A stretch of DNA of 28,234 nt from DATLFA01 sp039934635 (GCA_039934635.1 JBDTLT010000053.1:1-28234), one strand, 5' to 3'. Counted from the stretch's first letter, positions 1-6,824 are shown. Numbers and translations: made by a program. Notes: a model not told the origin generated them from the letters alone.

Positions 1-14
1 AATCCCGCCCCGGG

Positions 15-350
15 CACGTGACTGACCCGCGGTTTCGTGCACTCATGAAGATCGTCTGCATGTGTTCCGCCACGCCAGGGCCACCCTTGACAGCCACCCT
101 TGACAGGCCACCCTGACAGGCCACCCTGACAGGCCACCCTGACAGGCCACCCTGACAGGCCACCCTGACACAGGGCCACCCTGGCCACCCTGGCCTCACA
201 AGCCGGCATCCATCCAAAGGTCGTGTCCGAGCGCCTCGGACACTCGACGATCTCGATCACGTTTCTACCTACAGCCACGTCATGTCGAGCATGGGCGTCG
301 AAGCTGCGAACGTCGTCGCGGCGACGATCCATGGTGGCCGCAGTGCCTGA
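15..350 (+). pseudogene. Tyrosine recombinase (phage-type integrase) C-terminal remnant
   Basis: Pieces of the conserved C-terminal half of a tyrosine recombinase are readable in three frames. Around 15-50 a segment reads HVTDPRFRALMK. From 56 a second frame reads LHVFRHARAT, which is box II with its HxxRH. From 193 a third reads ASQAGIHPKVVSERLGHSTISIT, and from 267 TYSHVMSSMGVEAANVVAATI runs to a TGA at 348-350. The last piece carries the expected nucleophilic Tyr of the TYSHV motif. The breaks are a frameshift near 50, a tandem repeat between 81 and 193 that adds stops and shifts the frame, and loss of one base at about 265, where a GAC/GAT codon is reduced to two bases. The N-terminal half lies outside the window or is lost. 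No single reading frame could make a working enzyme. It probably once mobilised the adjoining toxin-antitoxin genes (inference). Confidence 0.8.
81..193. repeat. 13-bp tandem repeat inside the integrase remnant
   Basis: The unit CCACCCTGACAGG is repeated head to tail. Exact 13-bp copies lie at 108-120, 121-133, 134-146 and 147-159. Variant copies flank them at 81-93 and 94-107 (CCACCCTT start) and at 160-175 (extra CAG), followed by two short CCACCCTGG units at 176-193. The repeat grows out of the integrase codons GCC-ACC-CTG and interrupts that gene. Its copies differ at the edges and match in the middle, as in a minisatellite grown by slippage or recombination. An assembly artefact is possible because it lies near the window edge. 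Confidence 0.9.
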
Positions 351-399
351 CAGCATTTTGTTGGATGCGGGCACGGGCGATGCTTTCTACGCTGTGCCT

Positions 400-630
400 A
401 TGCCGGTCACGGTCGAGCTGCCCGAAGATGCCATTGCACGGCTGCGCGCCGAGGCGACACGTCGCGGGGTCAGCATCGATGTCGTGATCGCCGAGCTCGC
501 CACCCGTCTCCCCGCGGTGGATCCGCTCGAGTCGTTCATCGGCTGCGGCGCGTCAGGTCGGACCGAGCCCTTTGATATTCACCACGAACGCGCCGAGCTC
601 GCGGCGAAGAAACTCGCTGAGGGCGTCTGA
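400..630 (+). CDS. VapB-like antitoxin (ribbon-helix-helix type)
   Basis: This 76-residue protein begins MPVTVELPEDAIARLRAEAT, a short beta strand followed by a helix, as in ribbon-helix-helix DNA-binding antitoxins. An acidic and basic C-terminal tail (about 45-76, ending ERAELAAKKLAEGV) is the usual toxin-wrapping region. The ATG at 400 is chosen because the open frame upstream belongs to the decayed integrase, and the alternative ATG at 331 adds a low-complexity leader overlapping that integrase tail. No clear Shine-Dalgarno is seen. A PIN-domain toxin remnant follows 5 nt after the stop, the standard vapBC order. The antitoxin frame looks intact although its toxin is broken. Family assignment rests on size, N-terminal pattern and context. 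Confidence 0.6.
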   Translation: MPVTVELPEDAIARLRAEATRRGVSIDVVIAELATRLPAVDPLESFIGCGASGRTEPFDIHHERAELAAKKLAEGV

Positions 631-635
631 GCCAG

Positions 636-956
636 GTGCTCGTCGACACCGGGATATGCGTCTCGGCGGCTGATCGAGACGAGCCCGAGACCGCGAGTGT
701 GTTGCGGCACGTCGCTGCCGGGGCCCGGTTCCTGCGGCTTGTCACGAGCCCGTGTTCGTCATCGTGGATCTGATGGCCGCGGGCTATCAACGCATCATCG
801 AGCTTCGAGCGATACGCGGACATGGGTCTCGAACCGTGGATGCATCGATCGACGAGGTAGTGAAACGGCTGGGCATCATCACGGTCGCAACACTGAGCCG
901 TCGCGATCTCGCCGTCGTGTCCTACTCACGTCGACGCGTTCGAGCTTGTGCCCTGA
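636..956 (+). pseudogene. PIN-domain (VapC-like) toxin, frameshifted and internally deleted
   Basis: Reading from the GTG at 636 gives VLVDTGICVSAADRDEP, the PIN N-terminus with its first metal-binding Asp, then ASVLRHVAAG joined directly to ARFLRLVTS. Relative to ordinary VapC proteins about 30 central residues are absent, including the segment that normally holds the conserved Glu. The frame then shifts at about 740, where VFVIVDLMAAGYQRIIEL reads on. It shifts out and back around 810-835 (ERYADMGLE recoverable in another frame), continues as VDASIDEVVKRLGIITVATLSRRDLAVV, and shifts once more to end THVDAFELVP at the TGA 954-956. With at least three frame breaks and the missing acidic segment, RNase activity is not expected. 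Sequencing error could explain single-base shifts but not the deletion. Confidence 0.75.
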
Positions 957-1263
957 GAGCGTGCCGTGGTTGAAGCGAAAGTTCGACTTCGAGCGCGTCG
1001 GCGAGGGCAATCAGCGTTGTCACCGTTGGATTCGGCGAGTGGACGCTGAAGAGGCGACGCACCGCCTCGGGCGCGAGATCTGCTCGCCGGGCAAGCTCAG
1101 CCTTCGTGAGTCCCATCTCCTCGCGTCGTGCGTCCAACGATTGCACTAGCGCATCCACCTTTCCGATATGGCGGCGCGCGGCGCTATAGGCGCTCCGGTA
1201 GGTCGGGTCGCTCAAGCGGCGCTCGAAGTACTCTTCTCCGCCCGTCCGGTGATGCGCAGCCAT
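922..1263 (-). CDS. XRE/HigA-like helix-turn-helix antitoxin or regulator
   Basis: This 113-residue protein has an N-terminal helical segment (1-45, EEYFERRLSDPTYRSAY) and a helix-turn-helix at about 51-95 (GLTKAELARRADLAPEAVRRLF, then PTVTTLIALADALEVEL). That is the layout of HigA-type antitoxins and of stand-alone XRE regulators. The last 13 residues are Arg-rich. Its 3' end runs tail-to-tail into the PIN toxin remnant by 35 nt. No HigB/RelE toxin is adjacent: upstream lies the divergent yefM-yoeB pair. The start at 1263 is preceded by no clear Shine-Dalgarno but sits beside a perfect inverted repeat at 1271-1290, which suggests autorepression. It could be an orphan antitoxin or a regulator of the island. 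Confidence 0.75.
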   Translation of the reverse strand: MAAHHRTGGEEYFERRLSDPTYRSAYSAARRHIGKVDALVQSLDARREEMGLTKAELARRADLAPEAVRRLFSVHSPNPTVTTLIALADALEVELSLQPRHALRAQARTRRRE

Positions 1264-1270
1264 TCAGCGA

Positions 1271-1290
1271 GCGTAACGTTTGCGTTACGC
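1271..1290. promoter_or_regulatory. Probable operator palindrome of the XRE gene
   Basis: GCGTAACG (1271-1278) and CGTTACGC (1283-1290) are perfect 8-bp inverted arms around a 4-bp spacer, TTTG. The site begins 8 bp upstream of the XRE start codon at 1263, so a bound dimer would cover the leader and start region. HigA/XRE antitoxins commonly bind such sites to repress their own promoter. Function is inferred from position and symmetry. Confidence 0.6.
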
Positions 1291-1350
1291 CGCAGCTGTC
1301 GTCAAATCGCGAATTCGATCTGGCTTCAAACGTAGCGAACCACAAGTTCA

Positions 1351-1374
1351 AGTGGTACCATATCTCGTACCACT
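1351..1374. promoter_or_regulatory. Inverted repeat upstream of yefM, probable operator
   Basis: AGTGGTAC (1351-1358) and GTACCACT (1367-1374) are perfect 8-bp inverted arms separated by 8 bp, CATATCTC, an AT-richer patch. The repeat ends just before the Shine-Dalgarno AAGGAG (1376-1381) and 15 bp before the yefM ATG at 1390. YefM-family antitoxins autorepress through paired GTAC-centred half-sites upstream of the gene, so this is a good candidate for a YefM/YefM-YoeB operator overlapping the promoter or leader. Confidence 0.65.
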
Positions 1375-1389
1375 CAAGGAGAAGGACCG

Positions 1390-1635
1390 ATGGCGATCAC
1401 TGCCAGCGAAGCTCGTAAGAACCTCTTCCCCCTCATCGAAAAGGTCAACGAGGACCGCACGCCGATCGAGATCACCTCGAAGCGCGGCGACGCAGTCCTC
1501 ATCGGCATCGCCGACTACCGCGCACTCGAGGAGACTGCCTACCTCCTTCGCTCACCGGCCAACGTACGACGTCTGCTCGAAAGCCTGGATCAGGCGGGCC
1601 GTGGTCATGTCGAGGAGCACCAACTCGACCGATGA
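1390..1635 (+). CDS. yefM: YefM-family (Phd/YefM) antitoxin
   Basis: This 81-residue antitoxin of the type II YefM-YoeB system neutralises the ribosome-dependent mRNA endonuclease encoded next to it and represses the shared promoter. The N-terminus, MAITASEARKNLFPLIEKVN, is the Phd/YefM DNA-binding fold signature, followed by the strand-rich GDAVLIGIADYRALEETAYLL. The C-terminal part (about 55-81) is the flexible toxin-binding tail. The ATG at 1390 has a strong Shine-Dalgarno, AAGGAG, 8 nt upstream. The stop overlaps the toxin start by four bases (ATGA at 1632-1635), giving translational coupling. An inverted repeat at 1351-1374 is a likely autoregulatory site. Confidence 0.93.
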   Translation: MAITASEARKNLFPLIEKVNEDRTPIEITSKRGDAVLIGIADYRALEETAYLLRSPANVRRLLESLDQAGRGHVEEHQLDR

Positions 1636-1889
1636 GACTCGTGTTCACGCCCAACGGGTGGCAGGACTACGTCTTTTGGCAGTCGTCGGATCGCGCCACG
1701 CTCAAACGGATCAATCGGCTACTTGACGACATCGTGCGCGATCCCTTCGAAGGGATCGGCAAGCCGGAGCAGCTGCGCCACGCGCTCGCCGGCGCGTGGT
1801 CGCGTCGCATCGATGAAGAGCACCGTTTGGTGTACCTCGTTGAAGGCAACGACATCGTCATCCTGCAAGCTCGCTACCACTACGGCTGA
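1632..1889 (+). CDS. yoeB: YoeB-family ribosome-dependent mRNA interferase toxin
   Basis: This 85-residue toxin of the RelE/YoeB fold cuts mRNA in the ribosomal A site. Residues equivalent to the E. coli YoeB catalytic set are present at the same numbers: Glu46 (GKPEQL), Arg65 (EEHRLVY) and the C-terminal His83-Tyr84 (RYHYG). Tyrosines and hydrophobics around WQDYVFW and HRLVYLVEG also match the family. The start overlaps the yefM stop (ATGA), the standard antitoxin-first order. With every catalytic position and the full length kept, it should be active, unlike the nearby PIN toxin remnant. Only 24 nt separate its stop from the convergent lipoprotein gene. Confidence 0.94.
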   Translation: MRLVFTPNGWQDYVFWQSSDRATLKRINRLLDDIVRDPFEGIGKPEQLRHALAGAWSRRIDEEHRLVYLVEGNDIVILQARYHYG

Positions 1890-1913
1890 CGATCACGAGA
1901 CGCGCTACCGCGT

Positions 1914-2981
1914 TCAGCAATCGGCGAGTGCCCCGCCCATCGGTGACGCGATCGCGCGGACGCGGGCGTCGAGGTTGACGAAGTCGCGATCGAGAAATGC
2001 GATCAGTTGCGTGCCCGGCACGTTCCAGCCGTCGTATGGGGGAACACCGCCACCGAGGCTCGTGGAGAAGAAGCCACCGTTGCCATCGGCGCCTCTGAGT
2101 TCAGCGACGGCGGAGTCGAGGGTGACGTTGTTGCGCGTCGCGAGCCGTTGCTCGATCGGTGGCAGCCCACCGTCGAACGTGAAATAGCTGTACAGCACGA
2201 ACTCGCCTGGGCTTTGCGGATCTCGGCGGCGGAACTCGATCATCAGATTCGGCCAGAAGATGGAGCGAAATTGGCCCGAGCAGGTGTCCCCCCAGGGCGT
2301 CGTCTTGGTGGGAGGACCGAACACGTCGGTCAAAAGTTGTTCCGCCTCGGCGTCGGGTGTCCCCAGCGCCACGCCGGCGAGGTCGGTATCGCCGAGCAGT
2401 TGGCGGGCCGGCGCTACGGCTGCGGGTTCCGTGATCGGGGCGACGTACGGCGGTGCATTCTGCGAAACGCGGATCACGATCGTCGCGAAACCGAGAGCGA
2501 CGTCGTAGTCGCCCGCGACTGTCGCCAACGGCTCCGCTGGCTCGCGGCGCGACCTCGACGCGTTGCGGATGAGCACCGCCGGAATCGTCCCGACGAGGCG
2601 CACCGAGGCGTTCTCGATTGTCGCGAGGCCGACGTAGCCCGTGACTCGGCCGGAATCGGCGGACATCCACAACCGCCATGGATCGGGAAGCGAATGTGGC
2701 TCCGGCAGCGGGACAACGACATCGACCGGCTGTCCCGGCGCGCCCTCGACTCTGATCACCGGAAGGGTGGTCGAGGGCGACACGGTCGGTACCGCGACGC
2801 TTGTCGTCGGTACCGTCGACGTCACGGTCGACGTGGTTTGAGAACCGACGGTCACACTCGTTTCGGTCGGCGTTGTTGTCGACGGCGTCGTGGCGACGGG
2901 AGCGGCGTCACCGCACGCAGCCAGCAAGACCAAGGCCAGCAGCCACAGGGTTCGTCGCACGGCCGCTCCTCGTTTCACCAT
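1914..2981 (-). CDS. Thr-rich secreted lipoprotein of unknown function
   Basis: This predicted 355-residue lipoprotein begins MVKRGAAVRRTLWLLALVLLAACG: a basic n-region, a hydrophobic core and the lipobox LAAC with the lipidated Cys at 23. The start at 2981 is chosen because the frame stays open upstream to 3206 but only this Met gives a proper signal peptide. Residues about 27-75 are a Thr/Ser/Pro/Val linker. The rest (about 76-355) is a globular domain with alternating strands (WRLWMSADSGRVTGYVGLATIENASVRLVG) and a C-terminal part with GDTCSGQFRSIFWPNLMIEF and AIASPMGGALADC. The second half contains two well-separated Cys that could form a disulfide. No family is recognised. It would sit on the outer face of the cytoplasmic membrane. 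A Thr-rich linker also occurs in the beta-helix protein at 20408-21862. Confidence 0.82.
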   Translation of the reverse strand: MVKRGAAVRRTLWLLALVLLAACGDAAPVATTPSTTTPTETSVTVGSQTTSTVTSTVPTTSVAVPTVSPSTTLPVIRVEGAPGQPVDVVVPLPEPHSLPDPWRLWMSADSGRVTGYVGLATIENASVRLVGTIPAVLIRNASRSRREPAEPLATVAGDYDVALGFATIVIRVSQNAPPYVAPITEPAAVAPARQLLGDTDLAGVALGTPDAEAEQLLTDVFGPPTKTTPWGDTCSGQFRSIFWPNLMIEFRRRDPQSPGEFVLYSYFTFDGGLPPIEQRLATRNNVTLDSAVAELRGADGNGGFFSTSLGGGVPPYDGWNVPGTQLIAFLDRDFVNLDARVRAIASPMGGALADC

Positions 2982-3436
2982 TTGTCTATCGGGCCTATCG
3001 ACGCCACCCACCCGGGGTTTCTTCCGACAACAGGTCAATGGGCCTATCGATTGGGTCGCCGCTCTCAAGTGCGCGTTCGCGGCGCCAACTATGGATGTGC
3101 CCGACATCGCCGCTTGGCCGCGGAGCAGTGGCAACGCGACGGTGGCAGGCGGCCGATCCGTTCGCGTACCCGAAGGTGAGCGCGCTGTGGGGTCGTCACA
3201 ACACACTGCCGATCACGCCGCTCGTCGATGGTCTGCAAGAGATGTTCGTCCTCGGGTTGTTCAACGTTGTGACGCTCGCGGATTGGGTGTGCATCGTTGT
3301 CGTGCTGTGGCGTGTGCCTACTCGCAAGGCGCGCGATTCTCGCGGGCACTGCTACATGCTCGCGGCGTGGCCTGGCGGCGATCCTTGGTGCAGATGGCCT
3401 CCGCGTGGCACGGCGGGTAGTTCAGCGCCTGCGGCC
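2982..3436. other. 455-bp stretch without a confident gene; possible gene remnant on + strand
   Basis: This gap lies between the start of the lipoprotein gene and the end of the convergently placed SDR operon. On the plus strand one frame reads about 3095-3420 as a protein-like segment: WQAADPFAYPKVSALWGRHN, TPLVDGLQEMFVLGLFN, then a hydrophobic stretch around ADWVCIVVVLWRVPTRKAR, with plausible GC-rich third positions. It has possible starts (ATG 3095, GTG 3176) but no stop of its own: the frame runs on antisense into the SDR gene. This looks like a fragment or chance reading, and no family is recognised. The promoter of the lipoprotein gene should lie in the first part. No tRNA or small RNA is evident. 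Confidence 0.3.
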
Positions 3437-4243
3437 TCAAAAGCCGGGCAGGCCGTCGCAGTACAAACCTGCGGTGAACCCACCATCGACAGGAAAGTCA
3501 CCACCGGTGCAGCCGCCGCTGTCGTCGGACAACAAGAACAGCGCCATCTTTGCGGTGTCGGCCGTGGTGACGTCGTAGGGCACACCGTCGCGATAGAGCT
3601 TGGGTGGCGGGGCAGTGCGCTGGTACCGCTCCCAGTCGAGTCTCGGGCTGAACGGCGCGAACATCTCGGGGCTGCCGAGCGACGGATGAATGGTGTTGAC
3701 GCGGATCGCATCACGACCGAGCTCGATGGCGGCCGATTTGGCGAGGCCGCGCACGCCCCATTTGCTGGCGGAATAGACCGCGATGCTGTTCATCCCGTGC
3801 ATGCCGTCGATCGATCCGATGTTGACGATCGACCCACCGCCCGCCTCGCGCAGCAGTGGCGCACAGAACCGGATGCCGAGGAATACGCCGAACAGATTGA
3901 CGTCGAGCAGACGATGCGCATCATCGAGCGGAATCTCTTCGAGCGAGCCCATGTGCAGGATCGCGGCGTTGTTGACGAGGCCGTCGAGACCACCGAGGTG
4001 CTCGGTGATCTGCGGCAGCGCGGCTGTCCAGTCGGCCTCGCGCGAGACATCGAGATGCACATATTGCGCGCCGTCTCCGAGCGAGTCGGCGACGGCGTGG
4101 CCCGGCTCGTCGCGCACATCGACGACGGCGACTCGAGCGCCGGCCGCGATCAGTTGGCGTGCGATTTCTTCGCCGACGCCGCGCGCCGCACCGGTGACGA
4201 GGATGCGTTTGCCGTGCAGCGATGTCACAGCGAACCGAGCCAT
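3437..4243 (-). CDS. Short-chain dehydrogenase/reductase (classical SDR)
   Basis: This 268-residue NAD(P)(H)-dependent oxidoreductase has a complete classical SDR set: the TGAARGVG glycine motif (17-24), Asp42 after the second strand (favours NAD(H)), NNAA (91-94), Asn116, Ser144, Tyr157 and Lys161 (YSASK). It resembles the 3-alpha/20-beta-hydroxysteroid and FabG-like branch, but the substrate cannot be read from sequence. A C-terminal CTGGDFPVDGGFTAG matches the family end. It is the second gene of a minus-strand pair behind the DegT-like gene. The ATG at 4243 overlaps that gene by 19 nt. An alternative GTG at 4228 would give the 4-nt GTGA overlap seen elsewhere in the window and a 263-residue protein, and is about equally plausible. 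Confidence 0.92.
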   Translation of the reverse strand: MARFAVTSLHGKRILVTGAARGVGEEIARQLIAAGARVAVVDVRDEPGHAVADSLGDGAQYVHLDVSREADWTAALPQITEHLGGLDGLVNNAAILHMGSLEEIPLDDAHRLLDVNLFGVFLGIRFCAPLLREAGGGSIVNIGSIDGMHGMNSIAVYSASKWGVRGLAKSAAIELGRDAIRVNTIHPSLGSPEMFAPFSPRLDWERYQRTAPPPKLYRDGVPYDVTTADTAKMALFLLSDDSGGCTGGDFPVDGGFTAGLYCDGLPGF

Positions 4244-5433
4244 CCGTTGATCGAGTCGACGAGGTGCCCGACGTCGTCGCTCGTGAGGCCGTGGTGCAAC
4301 GGCAGCGAAAGGGCCCGGTCCATCACACGATCACAGTTGGGTAGACCGCCCGCCGGTTGACGGTGCGCGATGTTGGCGAAGCCCGGCTGGCGCAAGATGT
4401 TGCCGGTCCAGACCATGCGGGTGGGGATGTTGCGTTCGAGAAAGAACTCTTGCGCCTCGGTGCGGTCGATTGCGTCGTCGAGGATGAAGGGATAGCGCAT
4501 CCATGTCGTGTCGACACCGTCGGTCGTGCGGGGCGCGATCACCTTGTCGGCGTGAGGTGCGATCGCTTCGTCGAGGGCACGTTTGGTCTGCTGGCGCCGC
4601 GCGTTGAAGTCGGGGAGCTTGTCCATCTGTACGAGCCCATACGCCGCCATGATCTCAGAGGGTTCGAAGTTGTAACCCATGTCGTCGAACACGAAGATCA
4701 AGTCGTAGGGCGTGCCGTCGCTGAGGGGCCCGAAGCGATCATCGCTGCCCTTGCGGCTGCCGAACAGATAGGTCTCGGAACGCCGCCCCCAACGCCGCCG
4801 CACCAACGTCTGGTCGAACCACTCGGGATCGTCGACGGCGATCATCCCGCCGTTGCCGGCGGCGGTCATCGAATGGGTGCGGGCGAAGCTCGTCACAACG
4901 ATGTCGGCGCGCAAACCCGTGCGCGTGCCGCGCAGCTTCGAATCCAACACATCGCACGAGTCCTCGACCACCAAGAGGCCGTGCGCGTCGGCGATGGCGC
5001 GGATGCGATCCCAATCGGGGCAGTTGCCGACGAGATTCGGAGTGAGGATCGCCTTCGTGCGCGGCCCGATCATCTCCTCGATCGCGTTCACATCGATCTG
5101 ATAGGTGTCGGGCTCGACATCGACGAACACGGGAATGATGCCGTTGCGCACCAGCGGCGCAACGTCGCTCGAGAACGTCAACGGTGAAGTGATGACCTCG
5201 TCACCGGGTTGGCAACCCAAGAGATCGACGGCCAGCCACAGCGCCGACGTGCCGGAGTTGACCATCACACCGTGCGATTTGGCCAAGAGTTCGGCGCCTC
5301 GTCGTTCGAACTCGGCTACGCGGGGCCCGAGATCGAGTAGCCCCGAGTGCAACACCTCGAGCACGGCTTCGATTTCGCGCTCGTCGTGCACCGGTCCCGC
5401 TTCGGTCACGCGATGCATTCGTATATCAGCCAT
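4225..5433 (-). CDS. DegT/DnrJ/EryC1-family protein, RfbH/E1-like with Lys-to-His change
   Basis: This 402-residue protein has the aspartate-aminotransferase fold I of the sugar aminotransferase/dehydratase family. GTSALWLAV (61-69) binds cofactor phosphate, VEDSCD (156-161) carries Asp158 for the pyridine nitrogen, and TSFARTHSMTAAGNGGM (181-197) is the Schiff-base region. In ordinary aminotransferases position 187 is the PLP lysine; here it is His187. The 3-dehydratases RfbH/DdhC (E1) and ColD have this same substitution and use PMP to remove the C3 hydroxyl of 4-keto-6-deoxysugars. It is therefore more likely a deoxysugar 3-dehydratase-like enzyme than an aminotransferase (inference). The ATG at 5433 has GGGGGA a few bases upstream and is preferred over a start 15 codons earlier. 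It is divergent from the flavoprotein gene at 5501. No E3-type ferredoxin reductase is in the window. Confidence 0.9.
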   Translation of the reverse strand: MADIRMHRVTEAGPVHDEREIEAVLEVLHSGLLDLGPRVAEFERRGAELLAKSHGVMVNSGTSALWLAVDLLGCQPGDEVITSPLTFSSDVAPLVRNGIIPVFVDVEPDTYQIDVNAIEEMIGPRTKAILTPNLVGNCPDWDRIRAIADAHGLLVVEDSCDVLDSKLRGTRTGLRADIVVTSFARTHSMTAAGNGGMIAVDDPEWFDQTLVRRRWGRRSETYLFGSRKGSDDRFGPLSDGTPYDLIFVFDDMGYNFEPSEIMAAYGLVQMDKLPDFNARRQQTKRALDEAIAPHADKVIAPRTTDGVDTTWMRYPFILDDAIDRTEAQEFFLERNIPTRMVWTGNILRQPGFANIAHRQPAGGLPNCDRVMDRALSLPLHHGLTSDDVGHLVDSINGWLGSL

Positions 5434-5500
5434 TGGCGATTCCCCCGTCGGTGCAAGACCCGATCCCGATCTTTGCATGCGGCCGAGATAGGGTCCACCG

Positions 5501-6799
5501 ATGGCCGATTACGACGTCATCGTCGTCGGCGGTGGTGCCGCCGGTATGTCCGCGGCGATCACTGCGCACGATCGTGGTGCTCACGTTTTGCTACTCGAGA
5601 GCGAGACCAAGCTGGGCGGATCCACCGTGCTGTCGGGTGGGTGGTTCTTTGCTGCCGGCACCAGCGTCCAACGAGCGGCGGGCATCACCGACGACACGCC
5701 GCAATCGATGTTCGACTACTACGCGCAGGTCAACCAATGGCGCATCGACCCGCCGCTGGTGCGGCGGCTCTGTGACGAGGCTGGTGCCGCATTGGAGTGG
5801 CTTGTCTCGTTGGGCGTCGACTTCCCGGTCAAGAGCCTCAAGCGTTCGGGCATGGAGACCGTCGCCCGTGGCCATCAGCCGGTCGGTCGCGGTGCCGCGA
5901 TCGCGGAGATGCTCGAGCGTGCAGTCCGCGCACGAGCCATCGACATCGCGCTCGGCAACCGCGTCGAGCAGTTGCTGCCCAACGGCGTGGTGGCCCGCGG
6001 CGAATCCGCGACAGCGAATGCGGTCGTCATCGCGACGGGCGGTTTCGGTCAAAACCGCGACATGATGCGCCGCTGCTATCCGACGGCCGGTGACAAGCAC
6101 TCGTCGATGTCCGCGCCGGGCTCGCAGGGTGACGGCATCACGATGGCCGGCGCCCGCGGCGCCGTCATCACCGGGCACGACACCGGTCTGTTGATTCCGT
6201 GCGCGTCGATTGCCCAGGGCCAGATCGAACCGGGTGGGTGGGCAATGCTCGTCAACCGCCACGGCCGCCGGTTCATCGACGAGGCGTCGTACTACTCGGT
6301 GCTCAGCCTGGCGATCCGTGCCGAAGGCGGCTACTGCTTCGCCGTCTTCGACGAGGCCACGCGCCGCCGCGCGCCACTCGACGGATCGTTCGGCGACCTG
6401 CTGGGTGATCACGATGTCAGTGACGAACGCATGGCCGAATGGTCGGCCGAGGCGGTGCGCGCCGGCGACGTCGACGCGCTGGCCGAGGCCATCGGCGTGC
6501 CGCCGCAGGTCCTGCGGGGCACAGTCGCCCACGCCGTGCCGCAGCATGCGCTGCGCGACGCGCCGTTCTACGCGGTGCGCGTCACGCCGGGCGTGGTTGC
6601 GCTCACCGCATGTGGGCTCACCATCGATGTCGAGGCGCGCGTGCTCGACCAAGCGGGCGAGCCGCTTCCCGGTTGGTTCGCCGCAGGCGAGACGACGGGC
6701 AACGTGGTGGGCGACATGTACATTGCGAGCGGCAATTCGCTCGCCAACTGTGTCGTGTACGGACGCGTCGCCGGCGACAACGCGGCGCGCTATCGGTAG
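5501..6799 (+). CDS. FAD-dependent oxidoreductase, KstD/fumarate-reductase flavoprotein family
   Basis: This 432-residue flavoprotein has the Rossmann GGGAAG motif (10-15), the ribose-binding Glu33 and GGSTVLSGGW (39-48), the second FAD-contact region of fumarate reductase and 3-ketosteroid delta-1-dehydrogenase relatives. The C-terminal part has CGLTIDVEARVLD, GWFAAGETTGNVVGDMY and GNSLANCVVYGRVAG, the family's closing FAD and substrate-cap motifs. It is shorter than typical KstD (over 500 residues), with a reduced central cap. A dehydrogenase or ene-reductase acting on a ketone, possibly steroid-like, is plausible but the substrate is not established. It is followed after 25 nt by an SDR on the same strand, so the two are probably co-transcribed, and it is divergent from the DegT-like gene 67 nt away. 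Confidence 0.9.
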   Translation: MADYDVIVVGGGAAGMSAAITAHDRGAHVLLLESETKLGGSTVLSGGWFFAAGTSVQRAAGITDDTPQSMFDYYAQVNQWRIDPPLVRRLCDEAGAALEWLVSLGVDFPVKSLKRSGMETVARGHQPVGRGAAIAEMLERAVRARAIDIALGNRVEQLLPNGVVARGESATANAVVIATGGFGQNRDMMRRCYPTAGDKHSSMSAPGSQGDGITMAGARGAVITGHDTGLLIPCASIAQGQIEPGGWAMLVNRHGRRFIDEASYYSVLSLAIRAEGGYCFAVFDEATRRRAPLDGSFGDLLGDHDVSDERMAEWSAEAVRAGDVDALAEAIGVPPQVLRGTVAHAVPQHALRDAPFYAVRVTPGVVALTACGLTIDVEARVLDQAGEPLPGWFAAGETTGNVVGDMYIASGNSLANCVVYGRVAGDNAARYR

Positions 6800-6824
6800 T
6801 GGGGATATCAGGAGTGGGGGAACC

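Noticed and set aside
3411..3470. tRNA-like start (GGGTAGTTCAGCGCC) followed by paired GC blocks
   Set aside because: No T-arm GTTCRANY, no matching acceptor stem, and the region runs into the 3' end of the SDR gene.
2801..4360. Long plus-strand open frame of 519 codons
   Set aside because: It is antisense to the lipoprotein and SDR genes, which have clear family motifs; only the short piece in the 2982-3436 gap looked protein-like.
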